From a virus, in the IMG/VR virus record IMGVR_UViG_3300043409_001660, positions 1-35,962 of that record: 35,962 nt of DNA; one strand, given 5' to 3'. The first letter of the stretch is position 1. Each line of letters starts with the position of its first letter. The position numbers and the translations under genes were made by a program. The notes under the pieces were generated by a model. It was not told where the DNA came from. It saw nothing but the letters and a program-made list of their open reading frames with translations, and made no database searches. Below are positions 15,091 to 23,455 of the stretch, piece after piece.

Positions 15091-15878
15091 CAAATCTTGA
15101 GTCGTGGGTCACTCCGGACGGCGAAACCCGTTACCTTGGCAACCACGAATCTTCGTTCAAGTTAGCCACAAACAAACAGCTCCCTGATATACCAGAGAGC
15201 GAGTTCAAAGCGTTTGACTTGCGGGATGACCCAAAATATCCGGTAAAGGTTAAAGATCAAAACGGCAAGGGGGCTTGCAATGGTCATGGAGCGGGAAGCA
15301 GCTTGGAAATCGGTCGTTACATTGCTGGTGCTGTTTACGTCCCTCTTAGCCCTTGGCTCATCTATGCTGATCTTTGCAATGGCTGGGATGTTGGGTCGAA
15401 TATTGCAGAGGCTTTGGTCTATCTGCAAAACAAAGGGACTTGCACTGAATCAATGGTTCCGTATGGAACGATTAACCCTTCACGAATTCCTCAGTCGGCC
15501 AGAGATGACGCCAAGCGGTTCAAGGTTGAGATCGGATACAGGCTCAACACTTTCAACGATTTATGTATTGCCGCACAGCTCAGAATGCCATTTAACTTTT
15601 CTGTGCCGGTCAACGCCAACTTCAACACGCTCGACAAAGATGGTGTCCCAGGCAACCGATCCGGAATGCACAATCACGCTGTCACCGGCGGGATGGGAAT
15701 GAAGCGATTGCCCAGCGGGAAGTGGGCGATCCTGATGCAAAACTCGTGGGGAACCCAGTGGGGCTGGAATGGCTACTGCTGGATCACCGAAAGGAACGTA
15801 GAAGGCAGAGGGTGGGATGCCTACTGCGTCAGTGCCACTGTGGCCGATCCGTCAAATCTTCCACCAGTTCTTGCATAA
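15087..15878 (+). CDS. Papain-like (C1A) cysteine peptidase
   Basis: A 263-aa peptidase with the papain catalytic set in order: Gln58 in KDQNGKGACNGH, nucleophile Cys64, His197 in MHNHAVTGG, and Asn219 in MQNSWGTQWGWNGYCW. There is no signal peptide and only a short N-terminal stretch instead of a long inhibitory propeptide. C1A peptidases are uncommon in phages. It closes the module of small membrane proteins, so it may be the lytic enzyme, or it may process virion or host proteins. I found no lysozyme, amidase or other standard endolysin elsewhere in the window. Confidence 0.85.
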   Translation: MTNLESWVTPDGETRYLGNHESSFKLATNKQLPDIPESEFKAFDLRDDPKYPVKVKDQNGKGACNGHGAGSSLEIGRYIAGAVYVPLSPWLIYADLCNGWDVGSNIAEALVYLQNKGTCTESMVPYGTINPSRIPQSARDDAKRFKVEIGYRLNTFNDLCIAAQLRMPFNFSVPVNANFNTLDKDGVPGNRSGMHNHAVTGGMGMKRLPSGKWAILMQNSWGTQWGWNGYCWITERNVEGRGWDAYCVSATVADPSNLPPVLA

Positions 15879-15916
15879 TCACAAAGTCAAGTGATAATGT
15901 AGGGAGATCTTTATTC
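15871..15916 (+). promoter_or_regulatory. Late promoter and leader motif, copy 4 (capsid)
   Basis: TTGCAT (15871-15876) and TAATGT (15895-15900) are 18 bp apart. After 9 nt comes TTTATTC (15910-15916), a looser version of the TTATTAC element seen in copies 1-3. It would drive the capsid gene separately from the upstream module. Confidence 0.45.
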
Positions 15917-15940
15917 ATGTCCCTTAACGGGCAGGACATG
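15916..15940 (+). other. Hairpin in the capsid mRNA leader
   Basis: CATGTCC (15916-15922) and GGACATG (15934-15940) form a perfect 7-bp stem, with CCC/GGG pairing possible inside. It lies in the predicted leader between the promoter and the capsid start at 15976. There is no T tract, so it is more likely an mRNA-stability or control element than a terminator. Confidence 0.45.
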
Positions 15941-15975
15941 AACTTAACTTAGCCCGAAGAAAAGGTTACCGAAGC

Positions 15976-17418
15976 ATGCAGAACTCTGAGATTGCACAGT
16001 TGCAATCCGAAGCCACCGCCCTTAAGGCTCGTGCTTCGGAACTCGTAAACAAACAAGGCCACACCGTTGACGAGGTGGCCGAGATGGGTCGGGCAACAGC
16101 TCGCCTGAGCGAAATCAACGAAGCTGTGACCAAGGCCACAGAACGCGAAAACACCGTGGCTGTCCTCAAGGCCAGCATTGAGCAAAACGAAGCATGGTCC
16201 GCACAGGTTCCTGCCTCCAATCGCCCTGGTCACGTTTATGACGTGAAGTCCGCTCCTGCTGGTGGCCACTACCCACAGCCGGGCATGATTCACCCAGGTC
16301 TGGTCAACAAGGCGTTCCGCCCAGAGATCGAACCCAAGGGCGAAACCGTTGAAGCCTACCTGGCTGAAGGCTACTCGCTCGACACAATCGAAAAGGCTTG
16401 TACCCCTGCTTACAAGCGGGAAATCCTGAAGTTCATGCGATCCGGTGGCCGTGATTACGCGGGCGCTGGTGAGATTGTCCGCAAGGCTTTCACCGAAGGT
16501 GTTGCCGCTGGTACCGCTGGTGGTGGTGCGGCTCTGGTTCCCATTCAGTGGTCCGAACTGATCATGACGCCTCCACAGGCTGGCATGCTTCAGGACGCGG
16601 TCCGCACGATCCCAACGACCACGCTCACAACTCGCTTCCCACGGGTCAAGACCACGGATACCAAGTATCCTGCTTATCCTGTGACCGTGTCGTGGGGCGG
16701 TGAAACACCTGCCAGCCCGACCGATCAAGGCTCGAACCTGACAGTCGAGCAAATCGACATCAACGTCAACGAAGTCTGGGCTTATGGCCTGTTCTCGATC
16801 AGCCTGTTGGAAGACAACGCTTACGGTCTTTCCACGCTGATTCCGGATATCTTCCAAAAGTCTTTGGCCGTGGCCACTGACCTTGCCATCATTTCCGGTT
16901 CTGGTTCCAGCCAGCCTTACGGATTGACTGAATCCGGTGTTGTGACTCAGATCACCGCCACCACAACCGGCGCCGTGATCACCTATCAAGACCTTTTGAA
17001 CATGTTCTACCAGACCCCTCAGCAGTTCCGTGCTGATGGTGCCTGGCTGATGAACTCATCCACATTGGGTGCCATCGCTGGTCTGGTTGATCTTCAATCA
17101 CGTCCTCTGTTCCTGCCAAACTACGGCTTCATTGGTGCCACACCTGGTGGTGGGACCACATGGGCCAACGGTAGCCTTTTGGGCCGACCAATCATCATCA
17201 GTGAGAACGTCCCGAGCCTGTCGGCCACGGCAGGCACTCTGCCTCTGTATTACGCCTCCTGGAAGGACGCTTATTACATGCTGGACCGCGTCAGCCCGAC
17301 CATCAAGGTCAACGATCAACCGGCATATAAAAACGGCTCCTACGAGTTCGTCCTGCGTGCTCGTCGTGGTGGTCGTGTGGTTCAGCCTAACGCGATCCGC
17401 GTGCTGAAGAGCAAGTAA
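15976..17418 (+). CDS. HK97-type major capsid protein with N-terminal delta domain
   Basis: A 480-aa capsid protein. Residues 1-75 are helical and charged (a coiled-coil scaffold or delta domain expected to be removed by the prohead protease). The HK97 fold follows from about residue 130, with GTAGGGAALVPIQWSELI, the E-loop and A-domain region, SISLLEDN, LATDLAIISGSGSSQPYGL, WLMNSSTLGAI and a C-terminal LLGRPIIISENVP and RRGGRVVQPNAIRVLK. It is flanked by its own promoter and a strong terminator, consistent with high expression as a near-monocistronic unit. Confidence 0.94.
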   Translation: MQNSEIAQLQSEATALKARASELVNKQGHTVDEVAEMGRATARLSEINEAVTKATERENTVAVLKASIEQNEAWSAQVPASNRPGHVYDVKSAPAGGHYPQPGMIHPGLVNKAFRPEIEPKGETVEAYLAEGYSLDTIEKACTPAYKREILKFMRSGGRDYAGAGEIVRKAFTEGVAAGTAGGGAALVPIQWSELIMTPPQAGMLQDAVRTIPTTTLTTRFPRVKTTDTKYPAYPVTVSWGGETPASPTDQGSNLTVEQIDINVNEVWAYGLFSISLLEDNAYGLSTLIPDIFQKSLAVATDLAIISGSGSSQPYGLTESGVVTQITATTTGAVITYQDLLNMFYQTPQQFRADGAWLMNSSTLGAIAGLVDLQSRPLFLPNYGFIGATPGGGTTWANGSLLGRPIIISENVPSLSATAGTLPLYYASWKDAYYMLDRVSPTIKVNDQPAYKNGSYEFVLRARRGGRVVQPNAIRVLKSK

Positions 17419-17426
17419 TCCCCGCA

Positions 17427-17472
17427 GGGATGGGTCATGAATCTCCTCACATGGCCCATCCCGACCTTTTTT
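17427..17472 (+). terminator. Strong intrinsic terminator after the capsid gene
   Basis: GGGATGGG (17427-17434) pairs perfectly with CCCATCCC (17455-17462), with CATG/CATG pairing inside. The stem is followed by a T6 run at 17467-17472. It begins 8 bp after the capsid stop and would limit read-through into the connector genes. Confidence 0.85.
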
Positions 17473-17488
17473 ATCAGGTTACTGCACG

Positions 17489-18043
17489 ATGCCCATCAGT
17501 CCTCAAGTCACTTACATGTATCCGCAGCTCGCCAACTTGGCGCCGGGTCCATTGCAGGCTTTGGCAAATGCGGCTGAGACTTATCTGGTTCAGGCATTGG
17601 GCCGCGAGATTTCATCAGGCACAAAAACGCAAACGTTCACTGGCAAGAATCAAACTTATTTATGGCTGAGTGCAACGCCAGTTTCCGCAGTCACTTCTGT
17701 CGTCTGCAGTGGAAACGCACAAGATATCAACGCTCTGCACTGGGACTCTGAAGGACGCCTGACGCGACAAAACAAAGGCTTCTGGAATCAGCTCCTTGGC
17801 TGGGATCCCGGTATCTCAAATATCGTGGTCACCTACACGAGCGACGGTCTCGACCAGAACACACAAGACATGCTGATCGGTGCGGTGATGACCTGGATGC
17901 TGGACATGCAGAACAAATCCTCTGTGGCATCCTCAGAATCCATTGGCGATTACAGCTACACGCTCAATACAGCCTTCATGAAGGGTTTGCCACCTTACAT
18001 TTCCACCCTGATCCAACCTTATCGCGTTTATACCGCAGGGTGA
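17489..18043 (+). CDS. Head-tail connector (adaptor) protein
   Basis: A 184-aa protein in the first position after the capsid gene, where gp6-like adaptors sit. It has an N-terminal helical part, a beta segment (KTQTFTGKNQTYLWLSATPVSAVTSVV) resembling the insertion seen in DNA-packaging/connector proteins, and a C-terminal helical region. It would attach below the portal. Assignment rests on synteny plus general pattern. Confidence 0.7.
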   Translation: MPISPQVTYMYPQLANLAPGPLQALANAAETYLVQALGREISSGTKTQTFTGKNQTYLWLSATPVSAVTSVVCSGNAQDINALHWDSEGRLTRQNKGFWNQLLGWDPGISNIVVTYTSDGLDQNTQDMLIGAVMTWMLDMQNKSSVASSESIGDYSYTLNTAFMKGLPPYISTLIQPYRVYTAG

Positions 18044-18047
18044 TGCT

Positions 18048-18458
18048 ATGGCAACAAATGTGAAAATGACGTGGCGTGGCGACAAATACAGCCAGTCTGT
18101 TCACCGGGAGCTGGTCAAAGCCATTGAACGATCAGCAATCAAGGTGGATTCGACCACCAAAAAGATGCTGAGCGTCTCCGGCGCTTTCCCTGGTCAACCA
18201 TCTCCAGCCGGTGAACCACCGCACAAGCAGTCAAACAACTTACGGGTTGGTATCGGCTTTCAGTTATCCAATGACAAGCTGTCAGCCAGAGTAGGCCCAA
18301 GAGACTTGATGGTCTATGGTCGAGTCCACGAATTTGGCACCAAAGCAGAAGGTGGAAACCTTCCCGCAAGACCATTCCTGCGACCATCGTTTGAAAAGTG
18401 CTTGCCTTGGATTAAGCAGGTCATTTCCAACGCGATGAAGAAAGCAGGTGCGTCATGA
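18048..18458 (+). CDS. HK97 gp10-like neck/tail component
   Basis: A 136-aa protein with the gp10 family layout: N-terminal helix (VHRELVKAIERSAIKVDSTTKKML), PAGEPPHKQSNNLR, a beta strand region, then VYGRVHEFGTK and LPARPFLRPSFE. The PARPFLRP box is highly typical. These proteins act in head-tail joining or tail completion. It overlaps the next start by 4 bp. Confidence 0.85.
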   Translation: MATNVKMTWRGDKYSQSVHRELVKAIERSAIKVDSTTKKMLSVSGAFPGQPSPAGEPPHKQSNNLRVGIGFQLSNDKLSARVGPRDLMVYGRVHEFGTKAEGGNLPARPFLRPSFEKCLPWIKQVISNAMKKAGAS

Positions 18459-18823
18459 GCCTGCCATCACACCTGCTCAACGCCACCGCAACGATCTATC
18501 AAGAAACCAACGGGCAAGGCCAGTTTGGTCAGGCTACGCAAACGCTTTTAAAACTGGGATCGACTCGATGCCGGGTGGATCAAAAGTCGAGCTATCGCTA
18601 CGTGGAAGACGGCAATTTCGAGCAGACGCAAGGGCGGTACATCGTCTATCTGCCCAAAGAATACGCTCAACCCATTGAAACCAAGTTCTGGCTGAAGATC
18701 GTTTCGGATTATGGAGTGACATTCACCGGACAGGTGGATTCTGTGCGATACCCCGGCCTGTCTGGACACCATACCGAAGTTAGCCTTGTGAGACGCAAAC
18801 CGGCACTGGCGGTGCCAGCATGA
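18455..18823 (+). CDS. Head closure / head-tail joining protein (SPP1 gp16-like)
   Basis: A 122-aa protein coupled to its neighbours by ATGA. It is a small beta-rich protein with TATIYQETNGQGQFGQ, RCRVDQKSS, GRYIVYLPKE and a closing FTGQVDSVRYPG strand, the pattern of head closure proteins that seal the portal after packaging. The order relative to gp10 varies between phages. Confidence 0.7.
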   Translation: MSLPSHLLNATATIYQETNGQGQFGQATQTLLKLGSTRCRVDQKSSYRYVEDGNFEQTQGRYIVYLPKEYAQPIETKFWLKIVSDYGVTFTGQVDSVRYPGLSGHHTEVSLVRRKPALAVPA

Positions 18824-19197
18824 ACAATCTTCCAAAGATGATTGCCGATTACTGGGCAGCCAATCGCGGCGCACTTCCCGCCCTTTGGCTGGAATATGCT
18901 CCGGCGTCAGATGATCCGCCCGTGGCAGTTTATCGGCCTATGGGCTTTTCCAGAGACTACGCCAATGTTGGCTTGATGATGGATACCCACAGGTACAAGT
19001 TCGACATGCTCGACACGGACCCTGTCGCAGCCTACGAAAATGGATTTAATGCCATCACGCTGCTCTATGCTTTCACCTGTCCAGGACTGATTGTGGTCAG
19101 TGCTGAGCCGGATGACTTTGCGACCCCGTCGGAAACTGGCCAGGCGAATGTCTGGTGCTTTGGATTCAATGTCGATTTCAAGATCACGCCCAGCTAA
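18820..19197 (+). CDS. Tail completion/terminator-like protein
   Basis: A 125-aa protein located between head closure and tail tube genes, where the tail terminator belongs. It has a helical start (MIADYWAANRGALPALWLEY), a central HRYKFDML strand, and a C-terminal strand WCFGFNVDFKITPS. Its size and mixed alpha/beta order fit the gpU-like fold. The call depends mostly on position. Confidence 0.62.
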   Translation: MNNLPKMIADYWAANRGALPALWLEYAPASDDPPVAVYRPMGFSRDYANVGLMMDTHRYKFDMLDTDPVAAYENGFNAITLLYAFTCPGLIVVSAEPDDFATPSETGQANVWCFGFNVDFKITPS

Positions 19198-19208
19198 AGG
19201 ACATCACT

Positions 19209-19661
19209 ATGGCCATAAAAGGCAATCCGCAAACGTTTAAAGGTGGCACCGTACTGCTGACTCCAATCACGGCAAACGGCGTGATTCAGGCGAATGCGAC
19301 CGCCATCAGCCTGATTATCAAGTCAGGATCTTTCGACGAGTCGGTCGAATCGGCAGAAGCGCCCACCAACACAGCCGGTACTTTGGTGGCCTCTGGAAAC
19401 GAAAAGGTTTCGATGGAGCTTTCCGGTTACATCTCGCAAAGCAATATGACCACGCCATTCGCCAACGGCACAACGTGGAACCTGAAGAAAGGTGATTATG
19501 TCACCGGCAATATTACGATTGGGAGCATGAACAAGGTTGGCACGTTCATGATCACGGATCAAAAGCACAGCCTTGATCCAAACGACATCGTAAATATTGA
19601 TCTTTCGCTGACCAATCACGGCGACCTGACCACCAACAACATGACCATCCTGGCCAACTAA
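19209..19661 (+). CDS. Major tail tube protein
   Basis: A 150-aa beta-rich protein in the tail tube position, directly before the tail chaperones. It has SFDESVESAEAPTNTAGTLVASGNEKVSMELSGYI, a strand pattern typical of tube subunits that stack as hexamers around the tape measure, and a C-terminal LSLTNHGDLT. No extra Ig domain is present. The start is ATG 19209. Confidence 0.75.
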   Translation: MAIKGNPQTFKGGTVLLTPITANGVIQANATAISLIIKSGSFDESVESAEAPTNTAGTLVASGNEKVSMELSGYISQSNMTTPFANGTTWNLKKGDYVTGNITIGSMNKVGTFMITDQKHSLDPNDIVNIDLSLTNHGDLTTNNMTILAN

Positions 19662-19669
19662 GGGGTTTT

Positions 19670-20149
19670 ATGCCTGTCTTTCATTTGAATGAGCTTGGTG
19701 ATGATTTCATGGAAGTGCAGGCAGGCGGGACCACTTACCGCCTGTCTCCTTTGACTTTGGGCGGAAGGTCTCGCCTTCAGGCAGTGGTAAGGAAGCTCGC
19801 AGACAATCCGATGGACCTGAGCAAAGAGGCCATGCGTGACATGCCGCCTCAAGTGGCCGCTGAGATCTTCAATCGGGCCTGTCAGCGAAGAGCCTATTGG
19901 CCACCAGCCATCGACTCGGAAGACGGTGTGGCTCTGATTCTGCGATCTTTGGAACTACAAACCGCAGTTGTGGGTGAAATGCTGGCAAAATTTCAGCCTG
20001 AACTGACCAAAGATCAGGTGGCCAAGCTGGTTGAAGGAATGGACCCGACAGCCTTTGCCACACTGGCAACCTTTGCATGGACCGGCAAGAGGCCAGACGA
20101 CCCAAACCATCCAGCGGATCAGGCGACCCAGTCAACTGGCACCTCTTGA
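19670..20149 (+). CDS. Tail assembly chaperone, gpG-like (0 frame)
   Basis: A 159-aa protein behind AAGGGG. It is mainly helical, with MPPQVAAEIFNRACQRRAYWPPAIDSEDGVALILRSLELQ in the centre, and lies between tail tube and tape measure. This is the place of the G and G-T chaperones of siphophages. The end of the gene contains a correctly phased slippery heptamer at 20101-20107, which would send some ribosomes into the -1 frame ORF ending at 20322 and give a fusion of about 217 aa. Confidence 0.82.
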   Translation: MPVFHLNELGDDFMEVQAGGTTYRLSPLTLGGRSRLQAVVRKLADNPMDLSKEAMRDMPPQVAAEIFNRACQRRAYWPPAIDSEDGVALILRSLELQTAVVGEMLAKFQPELTKDQVAKLVEGMDPTAFATLATFAWTGKRPDDPNHPADQATQSTGTS

Positions 20150-20322
20150 TCCGCCACCTCGTGACAGAGTTCCACATGCCTTATCGGGACGTAATGGACC
20201 TGACACCGCTGCAAGCCATCGCTCTTGTAACACCTGAATCAGATCCACCAGGGTTGTTGCAAACGCACACCAGGTTAGAGCTGATCAACTCGATTAAGGA
20301 GATTTATAAGCATGGCTGGTAA
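20077..20322 (+). CDS. Tail assembly chaperone T-part (read by -1 frameshift)
   Basis: This reading frame is -1 relative to the upstream chaperone and overlaps it by 73 bp. From the slip site on it encodes PSSGSGDPVNWHLLIRHLVTEFHMPYRDVMDLTPLQAIALV and more, about 71 residues, resembling the C-terminal part of G-T chaperones. An ATG at 20077 exists but has no ribosome site, so independent initiation is unlikely. Its end overlaps the tape measure start by 11 bp. The fusion would help assemble the tail around the tape measure. Confidence 0.78.
   Translation: MDRQEARRPKPSSGSGDPVNWHLLIRHLVTEFHMPYRDVMDLTPLQAIALVTPESDPPGLLQTHTRLELINSIKEIYKHGW
20101..20107 (+). other. Programmed -1 ribosomal frameshift site (CCCAAAC)
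   Basis: In the chaperone frame the bases read C CCA AAC, an exact X XXY YYZ heptamer. Slipping back one base places the tRNAs on CCC and AAA and continues into the downstream -1 frame. The shift direction, location and neighbouring genes match the conserved G/G-T arrangement of tailed phages. No structure downstream was tested. Confidence 0.75.
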
Positions 20323-21739
20323 CGAAATCTCCAATCTGTATGTCAAGATCGGCACCAATCTTTCAGGCTTGACCTCTGGACTATCCAAAGCCTTTGGAGC
20401 AGTGAGCGGGTTTGCCAAATCGGTTGGTGCGGTTGCTATCGGAAACCTGATGGCAAAGGGAATCGGCGGAGCTTTTCAAGCCGTTGCTGGGAATATTGGC
20501 AGCAGCATTGAAAATGCCAGCACTTTAAACGAAACGCTTTCCAAAACAGATGTGCTGTTGGGCAATAGTGCAGAGTCCGCCAAAAAGTTTGCGGCAGCAC
20601 TGGCATCAAAAGGACTTGGATCACAAGCGGAGGTCTTAGACAGCTACCTGAAAACAGTCACAGCCCTAACCAATCAAGGTATGTCAAAAGAGATGGCTCA
20701 GGGGCTGGCTGAGAAAGTGGAACTCCGAATTGGTGATGTGGCATCTCAGGACAATGCCGACCCAAATCAGATCAGAGCCGATATGGCGGCGGCAGCGGCT
20801 GGAGAATATCAGGTGCTGCGGAAGTACGGAGTCGATGCTTCAGCCGAGGAGCAGCAGGCGTCTGGCAAATCTCGGTCGCAGTACGCCATGGATAAGTTTC
20901 TTGCCAGAACGCAAAGAGCTGAAGGTGATTTTGACAGGACCAAATTTGGCTATGCCAACCTTGGGAGAGCGGCAGACACTAAAACCACATCCGCATCCGC
21001 CAGGATCGGCCAAGACCTTTTGATTGTGGGGCAAGCCTTCCAATACTTTCGTGGCCGATTCATGGACACCATCATGAAGGTGGCCGAGGGTGGAGCATTC
21101 AAGAAGCTCGGCGAAAACATTTACACCGCGTTTTCGTATGTCGCTCTGGCGGCTGAAGCCTTGATTGAACCGATTGTGAACGCCCTTACCAACGCTATGG
21201 CTTCTATTGCAGGCTTTGCCGCTCAGGTGGCCGCGTATCTGGCCAACCCTTTGGACACATGGCGATTGATCGTTAACAATATCGCAATCACGTTTCTCTC
21301 GATCTGGGAGACGTTGACTGGCATCGCCAATAAACTCAGTCTTGGCCTGATTGCCAAGGCTGATATGGGCGACGCCAAGCAGGGGCTTGCCGAAGAGAAC
21401 GAAGCCGCAAAAGCCCGCATCGCTGCATCCAAAGAGGCATACGACAAACAAGTCTCTGACATGAAGGAGAAGTTCACCGCCACGGTGACACCTTCAGCAA
21501 GCAATGCCGGCGCGTTAGGGATGAACGCTCCTGCCGCGACCAGCATGAAGGCCAGCTCCTCCGCCTTCAACTCGCTGCTTTCTGGCGTATTTGCTCAAAA
21601 GCCAGACAAGCAACTTTCCGTGCTTGAACAAATTGCGACCAACACCGCACCCAAAGACACCGGCGTTTCCACTGTGACGAAGAAGACAACGCTGGCCACC
21701 GGAAGTGCGCCAACGGCCTTGGGAGGTTTTGCCGGATGA
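20312..21739 (+). CDS. Tape measure protein
   Basis: A 475-aa Ala-rich helical protein behind GGAG. It has a hydrophobic Gly/Ala region near residues 26-65 (FGAVSGFAKSVGAVAIGNLM), an ETLSKTDVLLGNSAESAKKFA block typical of siphophage tape measures, and a second hydrophobic stretch near 270-325. The C-terminal part has a coiled region (AEENEAAKARIAASKEAYDKQ). At about 1.5 angstrom per residue it predicts a short tail of about 70 nm. It is flanked correctly by chaperones and tail-tip genes. Confidence 0.88.
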   Translation: MAGNEISNLYVKIGTNLSGLTSGLSKAFGAVSGFAKSVGAVAIGNLMAKGIGGAFQAVAGNIGSSIENASTLNETLSKTDVLLGNSAESAKKFAAALASKGLGSQAEVLDSYLKTVTALTNQGMSKEMAQGLAEKVELRIGDVASQDNADPNQIRADMAAAAAGEYQVLRKYGVDASAEEQQASGKSRSQYAMDKFLARTQRAEGDFDRTKFGYANLGRAADTKTTSASARIGQDLLIVGQAFQYFRGRFMDTIMKVAEGGAFKKLGENIYTAFSYVALAAEALIEPIVNALTNAMASIAGFAAQVAAYLANPLDTWRLIVNNIAITFLSIWETLTGIANKLSLGLIAKADMGDAKQGLAEENEAAKARIAASKEAYDKQVSDMKEKFTATVTPSASNAGALGMNAPAATSMKASSSAFNSLLSGVFAQKPDKQLSVLEQIATNTAPKDTGVSTVTKKTTLATGSAPTALGGFAG

Positions 21740-22935
21740 AAATCTTTCCGCTCTGGATCCCTCACACGGATGGCTTTGGATATTCCGGTGAAGCAAACAC
21801 CCTGACCTACTCAGGCCGCTGGCGGGCACCTTACACCACAGAGACACTCACCTACGCTCGGAACCTGATCGACCCGGCTGGCCGATTCCTTGCCGCAGCA
21901 AACGCCACATTATCAACCCCATCGCCAACGTATGCTTTCAAGGAACAGATCGAGCATTCTCTGATCCCCAGCCTGACAGCTCAGCGGATGTCGATCAAAC
22001 CGTTAAACGATTTTGCAGCCAACGTTATGGACTCTGTCTCAGGCAATTCCGGCGATGGAATCTGGACCTCGAATGCAACGGCTCAGAACATCATCCAAAA
22101 CGCGGGCAACTGCATTGTGGATGTCGAGTGGATGCTGAAGCCGATCAATTCGTTTGGGATCAACTGCGCCTACGTTTCGGTCAACGGAACAGGCGAGTTC
22201 CAAGAGATGGGCGCTGACAGGACTGGGTATTGCATCCAAGACACGCGGACTTCGACAGGCACCATATCCAATTCGACATTTCCGCTTGATACACCCGGCA
22301 AAGATGGCTTGTCCATCATCACGTCCAGCACACCCTCAAACACCACGAGCTGGGCTAATTCGACATGGTCCTACTTGCAGCTCTACCCGCTGTCAAAAGG
22401 TCAAACCCTGATTGAGCCAAAAGACTCCATCACAATTGAATATCCGTGGGTGGCTTCCAGTCGGGTCAACCTTTCCTTGATGCGGTCCCTGCGTGGAAAG
22501 ATCAACTTACACGACACTGTTCAATGGCCAGCAGGCTCGCTGCTTTATGAGGGGTCGGACGTTGAGTCTGCAATCTCACCACTTGGGATCATGGGCTATA
22601 AAATCACGCACCACTTCACCGCCAAAGATCGAGATTGGAACCTGATTCCAATCACACCATCCGCAGCGGCAGGCACGTCGAATATCACATGGAAGCAAAC
22701 CAGTTATGGTTGGGCCACCTATCGTCCTCCGATGATGACCAGCAACGGATCAAATACCACACTTCAACCGGCTGGCATGTATCCAAACCTGACGCTCACC
22801 AACAACTACGACAGCTACTTGAACCGTGTTTACCAATACGCTGACTTCTGGACATCCGCAGCCGCAACCTTGTTCTTCTACGGATTCGACCCCAACGCCA
22901 CCTGGGCAACACCTGCCGTTTGGCCTTACCCCTGA
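21736..22935 (+). CDS. Probable distal tail / tail-tip protein, 399 aa
   Basis: This gene follows the tape measure with an ATGA overlap, where the distal tail protein normally lies. It is rich in Ser, Thr, Asn, Trp and Tyr, has no helical coiled regions, and reads like a beta-structured virion protein. I do not recognise a specific domain, and it is larger than a classic Dit. Confidence 0.6.
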   Translation: MKIFPLWIPHTDGFGYSGEANTLTYSGRWRAPYTTETLTYARNLIDPAGRFLAAANATLSTPSPTYAFKEQIEHSLIPSLTAQRMSIKPLNDFAANVMDSVSGNSGDGIWTSNATAQNIIQNAGNCIVDVEWMLKPINSFGINCAYVSVNGTGEFQEMGADRTGYCIQDTRTSTGTISNSTFPLDTPGKDGLSIITSSTPSNTTSWANSTWSYLQLYPLSKGQTLIEPKDSITIEYPWVASSRVNLSLMRSLRGKINLHDTVQWPAGSLLYEGSDVESAISPLGIMGYKITHHFTAKDRDWNLIPITPSAAAGTSNITWKQTSYGWATYRPPMMTSNGSNTTLQPAGMYPNLTLTNNYDSYLNRVYQYADFWTSAAATLFFYGFDPNATWATPAVWPYP

Positions 22936-22944
22936 GGTTGACCC

Positions 22945-23454
22945 ATGCCAGGCATCGTTTATACAAATACGGTTTTCACTGGTGCCGGACTCAAGAACCT
23001 TGCAGGCCAGCGAGTCTCGTATCAATGGTTTGGATATGCGATTGATCCGGGCGACGGATCCATTCCGACCACTTTGACTTCGATCTTAAACGGCACGATG
23101 TCCATCGAGAAAAATACACCCGTGGCCACAGCCCCCACGACAGCCTTCAACGGGTTTGTTGATGGCTGGTCGGAGTGCACCACCATTTCAGGATCGGTCG
23201 AGGGTTACATTCAACCTTCTTCTGTCGTTCCAACGGTTTCCGGTACCGTGACACCTTTCACATCGCCTCGATATTATTTCAAGGTCTTGGTTGGCTCAGT
23301 TTACTATGCGGGTTTTGGCTACTTTTCCAATGCCAAAATCAGCGCCGATGTAAACGACATCGCCAAGATTGCATTTGATTTCACCTTGGTGGGAATCCCT
23401 ACCACTGCTCAGATGGCAGTCGTCACAGGAGGAGCGGCACCGCCGACAACATAA
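22945..23454 (+). CDS. Hypothetical tail protein, 169 aa
   Basis: It lies 9 bp after the previous gene with GAGG as ribosome site. It is a beta-rich Thr/Gly/Val protein with alternating strands (NGTMSIEKNTPVAT, CTTISGSVEGYIQPSS, NAKISADVNDIAKIAFDFTLVG). The layout recalls tail tube-like or baseplate barrel proteins. No specific family recognised. Probably a tail-tip component. Confidence 0.6.
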   Translation: MPGIVYTNTVFTGAGLKNLAGQRVSYQWFGYAIDPGDGSIPTTLTSILNGTMSIEKNTPVATAPTTAFNGFVDGWSECTTISGSVEGYIQPSSVVPTVSGTVTPFTSPRYYFKVLVGSVYYAGFGYFSNAKISADVNDIAKIAFDFTLVGIPTTAQMAVVTGGAAPPTT

Positions 23455-23455
23455 G

